Positions 36,601 through 44,613 of a stretch of 64,000 nucleotides of DNA are shown piece by piece. The position numbers and the translations under genes are program-made. Position 1 is the stretch's first letter, and each line of letters opens with the position of its first letter. Source of the DNA: Legionella quinlivanii (GTDB lineage: Bacteria; Pseudomonadota; Gammaproteobacteria; Legionellales; Legionellaceae); assembly GCF_900461555.1 (NCBI RefSeq), contig NZ_UGOX01000001.1, positions 2,617,501 through 2,681,500 of the forward strand, given 5' to 3'. Below the pieces are notes generated by a model, which was not told the origin of the DNA, did no database searches, and saw only the letters and a list, made by a program, of their open reading frames with translations.

Positions 36601-37761
36601 TGTATTTAAACCAAAAGCCGAAACGGTCTCCAGTACCTGGGAGAAGTCTTTCTGCGTTTTTGCCCTGGCCAGCGCTTCAAGGGCTGCCACATCATTCATC
36701 GTCGCAATTTTATCAGTCAGAGCTTTGCTGGCTGCGACTTGCCGGAAGCTGTTTATAGTGCTCTGGGTGACTGCTTCGCCAATATACTGATTCAGTGCAT
36801 CTTTGTTACCTGCCTGGCTGCCATACTCATTGGCTAACGCTGCTTGCAAATTGTCAAGTATGGTCATTCCAGCGAGTTGCAATAATGTATCTTGCCGCTG
36901 CTCTGCGTTCAATCTGGCTTTGAGATATTCTCCCCCCATCGCGCCACGAAGTGCTTTGGCATCTTCAGCGTCTACTTTCTGATCATAAGGAGCCCCAAGA
37001 TGAGCAGCGAAATCAGCATCATCATTTCGTTGAATCATAGCAAGCAGATCATTATGGCGATCTTGCTGACTTGCCAGAAGACGCGCCCTTGCTTCAAGCG
37101 CCTTAAGCGCGAGGGAGTGTGTAATTTGGGCACCGACTCCCTCAGTAGTCATCTTATCAAGAGCAGGCTGGGGAATTTGCCAGTTCTGAAGCACGCGCCG
37201 AAATGCCGCATCATCATCGTCATCAATTGCCTGCAGCAAGGCATCTAATTGCTGAGAATCGTCGCTTGCTTTCAGTTTGGATTCGAGATAGTAAGTCTGG
37301 GCAGCCAAGCTGATTTCAGCAGCTGCGGGATTGGAAATGACTCCCTCATTGCTGGCATCCCAGGGCAATTTTGATTTGGTCAGATCGCCAAAGTGGTTTT
37401 TATAAGGGTCTACTACTAATTGTCTTCGTAATTCGACAGGATTATCGAGAATGAATTTTACGAGATGGCTTTCATGTATACCTAGACGGCTAATCACCCG
37501 TTGTTTGGCAACCTGTTTGTAAAGCTCCACAAAATTGGGTGCATCATCTGCACCATCTTTAGCAAGGTCGTCAACCGGGTCCACCCCATTCTCTTTCCAG
37601 AACGCCTCATGGGCTTTAACCGCCGCCTTAAAGGCCGCTTCATCATTTGGATCAGCCGCAAAAATTGCATCCAGTGCTCGCTGGGCTTTTTCATGTTTCT
37701 CTTTATTATTGTTATGATGTAGTTTCTTTATGGCATCTTGTAATGTCTGATTCTGAGGCAT
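33661..37761 (-). CDS. 1366-residue helical-repeat protein, effector candidate
   Basis: Not recognised. The protein is almost wholly helical, acidic and free of Cys-rich or transmembrane parts. Modules of about 50-110 residues recur with the core pattern LL..I...DDA.F...L (for example at about 33-55, 175-200, 240-260, 365-385, 510-530 and 635-660), alternating with LKARL/KLKAS-type linkers. The C-terminal third (about 980-1340) differs: coiled coil, a TTSTVLERRHS region, and a PRSSVWSDP block, which could be a catalytic or binding head. The last residues are Pro/Ser-rich. Size, lack of a signal peptide and orphan status fit a Dot/Icm effector, but no motif proves it. Upstream of murI by 20 bp. 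Confidence 0.6.
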   Translation of the reverse strand: MPQNQTLQDAIKKLHHNNNKEKHEKAQRALDAIFAADPNDEAAFKAAVKAHEAFWKENGVDPVDDLAKDGADDAPNFVELYKQVAKQRVISRLGIHESHLVKFILDNPVELRRQLVVDPYKNHFGDLTKSKLPWDASNEGVISNPAAAEISLAAQTYYLESKLKASDDSQQLDALLQAIDDDDDAAFRRVLQNWQIPQPALDKMTTEGVGAQITHSLALKALEARARLLASQQDRHNDLLAMIQRNDDADFAAHLGAPYDQKVDAEDAKALRGAMGGEYLKARLNAEQRQDTLLQLAGMTILDNLQAALANEYGSQAGNKDALNQYIGEAVTQSTINSFRQVAASKALTDKIATMNDVAALEALARAKTQKDFSQVLETVSAFGLNTPAKKSVCEAFTNLEEIKKLSTIAHVRSNLLPKIPQTDKDWGEARVHADRLATLLDPAYTSANYAAQFLPANPKPEELQSFKDYFSDPARLMEARKMALAGLIPATLKNADSGLLNGIIAADDTNKLKAAVAAVLGHDKANDLIDNDLNSPYNLKIRAYAHLYQMPQFLAEKNYADLSRIVGANGWEGLPPVMQTVLPGLSQNDAQNLEAELIQALLNKYPADADLNLLVNLTKPGISEAEFKQALTDLHINRQDWVNPARMQAAQKVAGERAMIIRAENVLGVSLDQRPELKKVILNLPPKKQASLAANGELISLLASRTDADKIRDLLNDKHLNLDALVQENTNLGLFHKIHNAAIANTLKGLNVKIDPSLVRSINEYIDSKTTAELSGQPQAFADSVKKLWEILERANRHVEEAAFNRAFGYNDDRSALNRHDPKNNISHQHDHNQDLRAFMNGANPAGRKRVADFMLGLSKNQQFTTNQFQQLCTHLGAAKDRAELDRLITNDPALQGAMPPEFSRQLTESVYSFLTQGIKSDKYKNMSLQELSASIDASHLVVEMNLDKLHSLQKESGHSYLKSFSELQEALWLDPAFEGLSKTNAARIEEDLINTEKMCNIVIPALKAHLALIEEHLKSLPDNDLNSKKAKAITKEKAFLTQAYNEIKTELDMYLKIEDVLKGNPNASDERMQKGLLAAVEEAKKGEYTIQFTEFKVKVGKDEDIAVFDDLIKKEDGQRKQATYNQALQLDIGVAVKDYETEKKVPVGKVRPYILEHQTKGSDGTVTITTSTVLERRHSQDMAPKTSKGEEAYNPSKSLTLVPNKKRTEDQMAKDAIFMAMKALTGLAKAPDKDHPFLLTGDNADEVRLLYGALLAVGELHPRFKISEECIRMGTTAYVPPRSSVWSDPNYKIIKNNPEFKALTQGFSKMVIQQEKAQADLKRVEKQVTNSGNMYKTAIQDGRALKELEQENANRPQSPSVGSP

Positions 37762-37923
37762 GTGAATACTCCAATCGCAATTCTTCCGTCATTTTAACTA
37801 TAAAAGCTTAAGAAGTCCTTAATATCCTGTTTTTTTAATTGCTGTAAGCTAAAGCGCAGATAAGTCACCGGTCCGTCTTACATTTTTACTAAAATCAACT
37901 ATTCTTATCAGTATAGCAAGTGA

Positions 37924-38238
37924 ATGGATCAAATAAGAATGAAAACAATAGCTCTTTTACTTGTTTTAATCCCCTCTATCAGCCTGGCGCAAGGCTGCAT
38001 TATTGGCAATCCTCCTTCCAAAGCACGTTATGTTTGCATTGACGGGCGATCGCTTAGCTGCACTGGCAAAGGCTTTGTCTGGAATGCCAAGCGCGGATGC
38101 TTTTTAAGCCGGCTGCCTTGCTGTGCTTATGAGGCCGAACACTATGGTTATTATCCGAATCCTGCGCGCATGTATAGAGCCTACGAGCAATGCCGTGTTG
38201 ATTATCCATTTCGCCTGGGCGAGATGCAGACTCATTAG
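37924..38238 (+). CDS. small secreted Cys-rich protein
   Basis: 104 residues, or 99 from the ATG at 37939, which begins a cleaner signal peptide (MKTIALLLVLIPSISLA, cleavage before QG). The mature part has eight cysteines, including a CC pair, and many aromatics; disulphides in the periplasm or outside the cell are likely. No family is recognised. It diverges from the 1366-residue gene and converges on pilU. Confidence 0.6.
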   Translation: MDQIRMKTIALLLVLIPSISLAQGCIIGNPPSKARYVCIDGRSLSCTGKGFVWNAKRGCFLSRLPCCAYEAEHYGYYPNPARMYRAYEQCRVDYPFRLGEMQTH

Positions 38239-38244
38239 GTGTGT

Positions 38245-39369
38245 TCAGGAACCCTCGGGAAAATCTTCCTGAATAGTTAAGTCCTGAATGTCATCAAGGC
38301 TTTTTTCGTCGGTCAGGCGGATTTGTAATCCCACGTTATTCTTGGAATCGGCAAAGCGTATGGCATTGTCTTTGCTGATTTTTCCTGCTTTGTAAAGATC
38401 AAATAAGGCCTGATCAAAAGTCTGCATACCCTGTTCTCTGCTTTTAGCCATCACCTCTTTGATTTCATCGACTTTTCCTTTTTCAATTAAATCAGCAATA
38501 TAAGGTGAGTTGAGCATGATCTCGACTGCAGGAACTCTTTGTTTTTCAATACCGGGTACGAGGCGAAGGGAAATCACTGCCCTTAGATTCAGCGAGAGAT
38601 CAAGCAGCAATTGCTGTCTCGCGTCATCGGGAAAAAAATTAAGAATACGATCCAGGGCCTGATTGGCATTATTCGCATGCAGGGTTGATAAGCACAAATG
38701 TCCGGTTTCTGCATAGGCAATCGCATGCCTCATTGTATTGCGATCGCGGATCTCACCAATCAAAATTACATCAGGCGCTTCGCGCATGGCATTCTTAAGA
38801 GCTGATTCATAACTAAGGGTATCAAGGCCCACCTCTCGCTGATCAACAATCGATTTTTTATGGCGATACAGGTATTCAATCGGATCTTCAATAGTAAGAA
38901 TATGACCTCTGTGATTATCATTTCGATAGTCAATCATTGATGCCAGTGTAGTCGATTTCCCGGAGCCGGTGGATCCCACAACCAATATCAGGCCCCGCAT
39001 TTCAAGAATGATCGATTGCAGAATGGCAGGCAATTGCAACTCTTCAATACTGGGAATGATGCCTTTGATATACCGCACCACCATAGCGACTTCCCCGCGC
39101 TGGCGAAACAGATTAATTCTGAAACGGCCAACTCCGGTAAGCGAAATGGCCATATTCAGTTCCATTGTGGCATCAAATTCCTTTCGTTGCTCATCGTTCA
39201 TGATAGACGAGGCGATTTCAGACATTTGCTGAGATTTTAAAGGTGATTGACCAATCGGGGATGTGATGCCTTCAATCTTGATATGGGGAGGAGCGCCCAC
39301 ACTAAAAAATAAATCTGAAGCGCCGCGTTCAACCATCAATTTGAAAAAAGGTGTGATATCCATATTCAT
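38245..39369 (-). CDS. pilU: type IV pilus retraction ATPase PilU
   Basis: A cytosolic hexameric ATPase that assists PilT in pilus retraction. 374 residues: N-terminal PAS-like half with ASDLFFSVGAPPHIKIEG, Walker A GSTGSGKST (132-140), the Asp box TIEDPIEYLY, Walker B VILIGEIRD and the His box STLHANNANQALDRI. The acidic C-terminal tail and length above 370 point to PilU rather than PilT (about 345). No pilT lies next to it here. Confidence 0.9.
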   Translation of the reverse strand: MNMDITPFFKLMVERGASDLFFSVGAPPHIKIEGITSPIGQSPLKSQQMSEIASSIMNDEQRKEFDATMELNMAISLTGVGRFRINLFRQRGEVAMVVRYIKGIIPSIEELQLPAILQSIILEMRGLILVVGSTGSGKSTTLASMIDYRNDNHRGHILTIEDPIEYLYRHKKSIVDQREVGLDTLSYESALKNAMREAPDVILIGEIRDRNTMRHAIAYAETGHLCLSTLHANNANQALDRILNFFPDDARQQLLLDLSLNLRAVISLRLVPGIEKQRVPAVEIMLNSPYIADLIEKGKVDEIKEVMAKSREQGMQTFDQALFDLYKAGKISKDNAIRFADSKNNVGLQIRLTDEKSLDDIQDLTIQEDFPEGS

Positions 39370-39538
39370 CCGATTTTTTTCTTTTTTTATTATTTTAATT
39401 GTAGATAAATGAAATGAATTTAACCAACTTAGTCTAAAATTAAATAGCAGGCTATTGTTAATTTCCGCCTTGAATAATTAACTTGTCTCGGTTTTTCAAA
39501 CCTTGGCTGTTATCAGGTTTAATACAGGAGACATGCTA

Positions 39539-40084
39539 ATGAAAAAACGCAAAGACGATGCGCTATCATTACATAATCCCAGATTGCTATGCGCTTCCTA
39601 TTACGCATTCCTTGCTGTCATCGGTACCATTCTGATTGATGCCTTTCTATTTTTAATAGGATTTGAGCAAATCCTGCCTGTTTTCCTTGCAGTCGCTCTG
39701 GCGGGTTTTATCGCCTGCGTCTTTGGATTTCTATTTGGCAAACGAATAGTGCATTGCCCAAGGCCCTATCCTTTGAAAGTGTTTTTGTATGGCTTTCTCA
39801 TGGTATCCGCAGCAATGCCATTTTACGATTTTCTTTTCCTCTACTTTCTTAAAGAATATGATACCTATTTCAGTATTGTTCCCTATTCTCCCGACTGGCT
39901 GAACATTTATTTTTTTGTTTTGAGGAACAGCATTATCATAGTAGGATGGTGGCTAGCGATTTTATCCGGGTTTGCAGCGGTGTATTTGCGTGGTCATCTG
40001 GTTTACATTATCCTGCATAGCGAAATGGAACAGCGTGATTTTCGGCTGAAAAGAAAAACGATAAGCAGACAAAAAAGATTATGA
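39539..40084 (+). CDS. four-TM hypothetical membrane protein
   Basis: 181 residues from the ATG at 39539, eight bases after AGGAG; a start at 39533 is too close to it. Four transmembrane segments (about 20-40, 45-65, 80-105, 125-150) and a strongly basic C-terminal tail. Not recognised. It overlaps the next gene by ATGA, so the two membrane proteins are co-translated and may form one complex. Confidence 0.6.
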   Translation: MKKRKDDALSLHNPRLLCASYYAFLAVIGTILIDAFLFLIGFEQILPVFLAVALAGFIACVFGFLFGKRIVHCPRPYPLKVFLYGFLMVSAAMPFYDFLFLYFLKEYDTYFSIVPYSPDWLNIYFFVLRNSIIIVGWWLAILSGFAAVYLRGHLVYIILHSEMEQRDFRLKRKTISRQKRL

Positions 40085-40575
40085 ACTCAATAAGTGAACA
40101 AAAACCAATCAGCGCTCGATTTGCAGCTGCTGTTTTCTTTGGCATTTTTGCCTTTCTATTTCTGATATTTACTCGCTATACTTTGCTTCCCTTAAAAGCC
40201 AGCCAGGGCTTTCCCTTGGGATATGCCTTAATCGTTGTTCCTTTTATCGGCATCCTGCTGGGAGCTTTGTTTGGAAATCAACTGGCCAAACCTTCTCGCT
40301 GGTGGAGGCCTTTTTTGCTTGGAATTCTGTTAGCCATTGTTTATCTGCTCATTATCAGCCTTGCCGTACTGGTCAACTCTTATTGGAATGATCCTAATTT
40401 CGCCAGGCTCTCAGTCAAAGATAATATGGTTGTTTTTGGCGCAATTTATTTGTCAGCCACCCTGATTATCGGACTTTGGTTAATTCCGGTTACCGCATTG
40501 GCCGCAGTGTATTTTAATAAACACTTCTTTCCCGGTTTACGGGCAGTGGACAAGCGCCGGCATAAGGAACTCTGA
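40081..40575 (+). CDS. four-TM hypothetical membrane protein, partner
   Basis: 164 residues with four transmembrane segments (about 14-32, 45-65, 76-98, 118-142) and a basic tail, the same layout as the preceding gene, of which it may be a distant paralogue. The 4-bp overlap with it and the 5-bp gap to the AddB-like gene suggest one transcript for all three. Confidence 0.6.
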   Translation: MNSISEQKPISARFAAAVFFGIFAFLFLIFTRYTLLPLKASQGFPLGYALIVVPFIGILLGALFGNQLAKPSRWWRPFLLGILLAIVYLLIISLAVLVNSYWNDPNFARLSVKDNMVVFGAIYLSATLIIGLWLIPVTALAAVYFNKHFFPGLRAVDKRRHKEL

Positions 40576-40580
40576 GCCGG

Positions 40581-43085
40581 ATGATTGCCAAAGATAAACT
40601 GTTTGCCCTAATGGCAGATGGCGCTGTAGTTATAACACCAACCAAGCGTCTTTCGATTGAACTTTTAGAGCAGTTCTTTCAGTTTCATAGCAGCAGCACA
40701 TTAAAAAAACCGCTTTGCATGCCTTATCAGGATTTTCTTCGCATGCAATATAACAGAATGTGTTTTGATAATTCCCAAAAGGCTCATCCTTTATTATTAA
40801 ATAAAACCCAGTACGATTATCTCTGGCTTGATATTCTGAAACAGCAGACTGAAATTACCCTGCACACAGGCCTGATCGATGCGGTTAAAGACGCATGGGC
40901 CAAATGTCAGCGCTGGCAGCTTGATATCAATACCACCACATTTTCTCAAACTGCGCAGACTCAATCTTTTGCAAAATGGTCTCTCTTGTTTCAGCAAGCT
41001 CTGGATAAAATCCCGGCTATCGTTGATGAGCAATTGGCGGATTATCTGGCCCTGGCTCTTGAAAGCGTTCAGCATACAGCCAGTATTTGGGTTTGCTTTG
41101 AGGAATACACTCCACAACAAAAAAGTTTACAGATTAAATTAGAGAGGCTCGGCTGTAATGTGCTTCATACCACATTAAACCCCGCCACAAGCATCACCTG
41201 TCTCTATCAGGCCAAAAATGCAAGCGATGAATATGAGGAAATGATTGCCTGGACAAAAACCCAGCTTTCTGAAGCCAGGCGAATTGGGGTTGTCGTACCC
41301 TCTCTGGAGACTGAAGGCACAAAACTGCAGCGTCTGCTTCAGAACAGACTGCCCAATGTTCCCTATAGTATTTCACTGGGCAAGCCCTTAAGTGAATATC
41401 CACTTGTTGGGCATGCCATGCAGTGGCTGAAACTGGATTGCCAAACGCTCAGCAACCATCAGGCTCGATTGCTGCTATATTCACCTTTTTTACATCAGTC
41501 CAGTAAAGAATTTCTTAAGCGGGCTCAGTTCATACAAAACAGCGTTTCACTTCAGGAAGAGAGGATAGACTGGCATTTCTTTTTACAAGAACTTCATCAC
41601 CAGACGCCAGGATTATATAAAACGCTTTCTTCAATCGAGATTTATCCTCAATCAGCCTCCCCTTCTCAATGGCTGCAGCATTTTCAGAACAGGCTGAATC
41701 ATATGGGATTTCCGGGTGATCAGGCACTGGATTCGGAAACGTATCAGTGCCTGCAAAAGCTGCTTAATCTATTCTCTGAATTGAAACAATTGCAGCTTTT
41801 TAGCTCCAATTTAAGCCAGGAGCAAGCACTTGATGCCTTGCATTCGATAGCGTCCAATACTATTTTTCAACCCAAAGCGGAAAAAAGCGGTCTACATATT
41901 ATGGGGGTACTGGAAGCCTCAGGGGCACGTTTTGATGCGCTTTGGGTGACTGGTATGACTGATGAATGCCTGCCGAAGAAAATTAAACCTTCTGCCTTCA
42001 TCCCTTTAGAATATCAAAGGATTTACACCAGCTCAGAATATGCCTTGAATCTGGCGGAAAAACAGTTTGACTCCTTTCTGCGAAATGCGCCGCTTGTTGT
42101 CTTCAGCTATGCCTCTATTGATGAAGATAAACCCCAGCTTCCTTCTCCTTTGTTAAAAGACACGGTACAAAGAACCGGTCAGGGGGTTAATAATACCAGG
42201 CCTCTGGTTAAACTTGAAAAGCTGGAAGAAACCTATCAGATTCCTCAGAGCAAACCCCTAATCAAGGGAAGCACTGCTTTATTGGCTAAACAATCAAAAT
42301 GCCCTTTCCAGGCCTTTGCAGCTCATCGTCTTCATGCTCAGCAAAGCCAGGCTGCCTTTGATGGCTTAAATCTCCTGGAGCGCGGGCAGCTAACTCATAA
42401 AGCCCTTGAATATTTCTGGCTTCAGGTTATTGATCAGGAACGTTTGCTGGCTTTAAGCGAAGAGGAACTTAACGCATTAATTTCCGATTGCATTCTTTCT
42501 GCCATTGAACCTTACCGACGCCAGAGAGTGTATTCTTTTTCACCGCTGATACAGCAAGTAGAGATTAAACGCCTGCACCGTTTGTTGTCTCTGTGTCTCG
42601 AATGGGAAAAAGAGCGTCCTGAGTTTAAAGTGGAGGCTCTTGAAAAAAGCTTTCTTTTAACCCTGCAAGGTATTGAGTTTAATTTGCGCGTAGACCGAAT
42701 AGACCAATTGGCTGATGGAAGCAAATGGGTTATTGACTACAAAACCAGTATACCCTCCAGCCTTCCCTGGAATGAAGAACGACCGCGCGAACCACAGCTT
42801 TTGATGTATGCTTTGCTTGATCAAGCCATCGATACACTGATTTTCTCGGCACTCAAAGAAGGGCAGCATGTCTGCAAAGGCTTAAGCGAGAAGGATTATG
42901 AACTGAAAAATATCCAAAGCCTTCCCGAAGAACGTTCCTGGGCAGAAGCGAGAGCGGGCTGGCAAGAATCTCTCGAACAACTGGCCAAAGAGTTTGCAGA
43001 AGGTTTCTGCCCTCCGAAGCCTGTCAATCGTTCGGTCTGTCAGCAGTGTAACTATGCCTCGCTTTGCCGGATCAACCATAATTGA
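40581..43085 (+). CDS. AddB-like PD-(D/E)XK nuclease with helicase-like core
   Basis: 834 residues, resembling TIGR03623-type probable DNA repair proteins. The N-terminus reads ITPTKRLS where UvrD enzymes have a Walker A, so the helicase half is likely inactive. A late helicase-like block is VLEASGARFDALWVTGMTDECLP (about 445-470). The C-terminal nuclease has LTHKALEYFW, RVDRIDQL and the core D-Y-K motif in WVIDYKTS, and QLLMYALL. One Cys at CPFQAF (about 574) and three at the extreme C-terminus (VCQQCNYASLC) fit the AddB iron-sulphur staple. The usual partner, a UvrD/RecB-like AddA subunit, is not adjacent. Confidence 0.82.
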   Translation: MIAKDKLFALMADGAVVITPTKRLSIELLEQFFQFHSSSTLKKPLCMPYQDFLRMQYNRMCFDNSQKAHPLLLNKTQYDYLWLDILKQQTEITLHTGLIDAVKDAWAKCQRWQLDINTTTFSQTAQTQSFAKWSLLFQQALDKIPAIVDEQLADYLALALESVQHTASIWVCFEEYTPQQKSLQIKLERLGCNVLHTTLNPATSITCLYQAKNASDEYEEMIAWTKTQLSEARRIGVVVPSLETEGTKLQRLLQNRLPNVPYSISLGKPLSEYPLVGHAMQWLKLDCQTLSNHQARLLLYSPFLHQSSKEFLKRAQFIQNSVSLQEERIDWHFFLQELHHQTPGLYKTLSSIEIYPQSASPSQWLQHFQNRLNHMGFPGDQALDSETYQCLQKLLNLFSELKQLQLFSSNLSQEQALDALHSIASNTIFQPKAEKSGLHIMGVLEASGARFDALWVTGMTDECLPKKIKPSAFIPLEYQRIYTSSEYALNLAEKQFDSFLRNAPLVVFSYASIDEDKPQLPSPLLKDTVQRTGQGVNNTRPLVKLEKLEETYQIPQSKPLIKGSTALLAKQSKCPFQAFAAHRLHAQQSQAAFDGLNLLERGQLTHKALEYFWLQVIDQERLLALSEEELNALISDCILSAIEPYRRQRVYSFSPLIQQVEIKRLHRLLSLCLEWEKERPEFKVEALEKSFLLTLQGIEFNLRVDRIDQLADGSKWVIDYKTSIPSSLPWNEERPREPQLLMYALLDQAIDTLIFSALKEGQHVCKGLSEKDYELKNIQSLPEERSWAEARAGWQESLEQLAKEFAEGFCPPKPVNRSVCQQCNYASLCRINHN

Positions 43086-43149
43086 AGGCTATTGCAAGTC
43101 TTTGATTTATCTTTTAAGCTTTTGATTTTTTGGAAAAGGATTTTATCTG

Positions 43150-44523
43150 ATGCGCACTTCTGCCAAATGGCTTTTCCCTTTGCTTGTCGGATTCGGAACA
43201 GCCGCGTATTCTGACCATCCCTCAAGCTACATGCCAGTCGATATCAAAGAAGACTTTCAGTCAATTATGAAGCGGATGGTTGATCAGAAAGAAGCGGTTG
43301 AAAAAAAACATGCTGATTTGCTCGAACAGCGTTATGACCTCAGTAATAAACCGGCAACTGGCACCACCATGACTGGCGGCAAGCCGATTCAGGAAGGAGT
43401 CCGTGTTAAATTACCTGCAGGTCTAACCTGGGAAGCCCTGGCGAAGATGACCCCGGAAGAGATTAAGGAAAAAGGGGTATACCCGTTGGGTTTTCTGCCA
43501 CTGCCCCATCCTAATCACCCGGAAGGTGGAATGCTATTTCCCAAATTTGTTATTGATGAATTCAATAAACAGGAACAACGTGATTTAACCCGCTTTGATT
43601 TGGATTTCGATATTCCCGATCATTTCCTACCCATTTTCCCTGCGCCGATTTTCCTGACAACCCGCCCTGATCTGGGCGATGTTTCCAAAGGAAAATTGGT
43701 CAATATCAATAACTATTATGAATTGTTTAATGGCCTTTTAAATCCAAAACAATTAGAAGGATTGCGTTTGCTGGTTACCCCCTTCCCGCAGCAGCAATTT
43801 AATCAGACAGAAGACAGACGAACAGTGGCCCCTAGCCGCGGCGTTGCCTGTTTCGACTGCCATTCGAACGGCCATACCAATAAAGCGACCCACCTGGTAG
43901 GTGATATCAGACCACAGGAATTCAGACATCGGATTAATACTCCCAGTTTGCGCGGCCTGAATATCCAGCGTTTATTTGGATCGCAAAGAGCGTTAAAAAC
44001 GGTGGAGGATTTTACCGAATTTGAGCAGCGAGCAGCTTATTTTGATGGGGATCCGGTGATTGCTACCAAGAAAGGAGTGAATATTCTCGAGCGTGGCAGC
44101 CAGGTTCATTTTATGGCGGAATTTCAGGAAATCCTGGATTTCCCACCCGCTCCAAAACTGGCAATAGATGGGAAACTGGATCCTTCCAAAGCAACCGCAG
44201 AAGAGTTGCGCGGCCAGGAGCTCTTTTTTGGTAAGGCGCAATGTTCAACCTGTCATACGCCTCCTTATTACACCGATAACACCATGCATAATCTGCAAAC
44301 AGAGCGGTTCTTTAAACCGGTAATGATTAACAACATGATGGCAGTGGGTGACGGGCCGATTAAAACCTTTCCTTTGAGAGGTATAAAGGATTCTCCCCCC
44401 TATCTGCATGACGGCCGCTTATTAACCCTGGATGATAGCGTTGAATTTTTTAATCTGATATTGAAGCTTCAGCTTAATGATCAGGAAAAGAAAGATCTTG
44501 TCAGCTTTATGAAAGCACTCTAG
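43150..44523 (+). CDS. di-haem cytochrome c peroxidase-like protein
   Basis: 457 residues, exported (signal peptide 1-20, ending near TAAYS). Two haem c sites are visible: CFDCH (C234, C237, H238) and CSTCH (C365, C368, H369). The C-terminal FPLRGIKDSPPYLHDGRLLTLDDSVEFFN segment is the typical MauG/CcpA-family end. It may reduce peroxide in the periplasm or oxidise an unknown partner. The 130-residue N-terminal part with a long charged helix is not typical of CcpA. Followed by a strong hairpin. Confidence 0.85.
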   Translation: MRTSAKWLFPLLVGFGTAAYSDHPSSYMPVDIKEDFQSIMKRMVDQKEAVEKKHADLLEQRYDLSNKPATGTTMTGGKPIQEGVRVKLPAGLTWEALAKMTPEEIKEKGVYPLGFLPLPHPNHPEGGMLFPKFVIDEFNKQEQRDLTRFDLDFDIPDHFLPIFPAPIFLTTRPDLGDVSKGKLVNINNYYELFNGLLNPKQLEGLRLLVTPFPQQQFNQTEDRRTVAPSRGVACFDCHSNGHTNKATHLVGDIRPQEFRHRINTPSLRGLNIQRLFGSQRALKTVEDFTEFEQRAAYFDGDPVIATKKGVNILERGSQVHFMAEFQEILDFPPAPKLAIDGKLDPSKATAEELRGQELFFGKAQCSTCHTPPYYTDNTMHNLQTERFFKPVMINNMMAVGDGPIKTFPLRGIKDSPPYLHDGRLLTLDDSVEFFNLILKLQLNDQEKKDLVSFMKAL

Positions 44524-44536
44524 CCCTCACTGCTAT

Positions 44537-44565
44537 CGTTTGTTGGGCCCTTGGCCCAACAAACG
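44537..44565 (+). terminator. hairpin terminator/REP element after the cytochrome gene
   Basis: CGTTTGTTGGGCC and GGCCCAACAAACG form a perfect 13-bp stem around CTT. A partial second copy in the opposite sense (TCGGCCAAGGGCCCACCTAC) lies at 44593-44612. The pair mirrors the 28331-28433 element in layout but has another core sequence. Confidence 0.75.
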
Positions 44566-44613
44566 GCTCGCACCACTCCAGAACTCAATGTTCGGCCAAG
44601 GGCCCACCTACAA

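Noticed and set aside
37818-37826. PmrA box upstream of the 1366-residue gene
   Set aside because: CTTAATATC matches one half-site, but the second half at the expected spacing is missing and the orientation is wrong for the gene.
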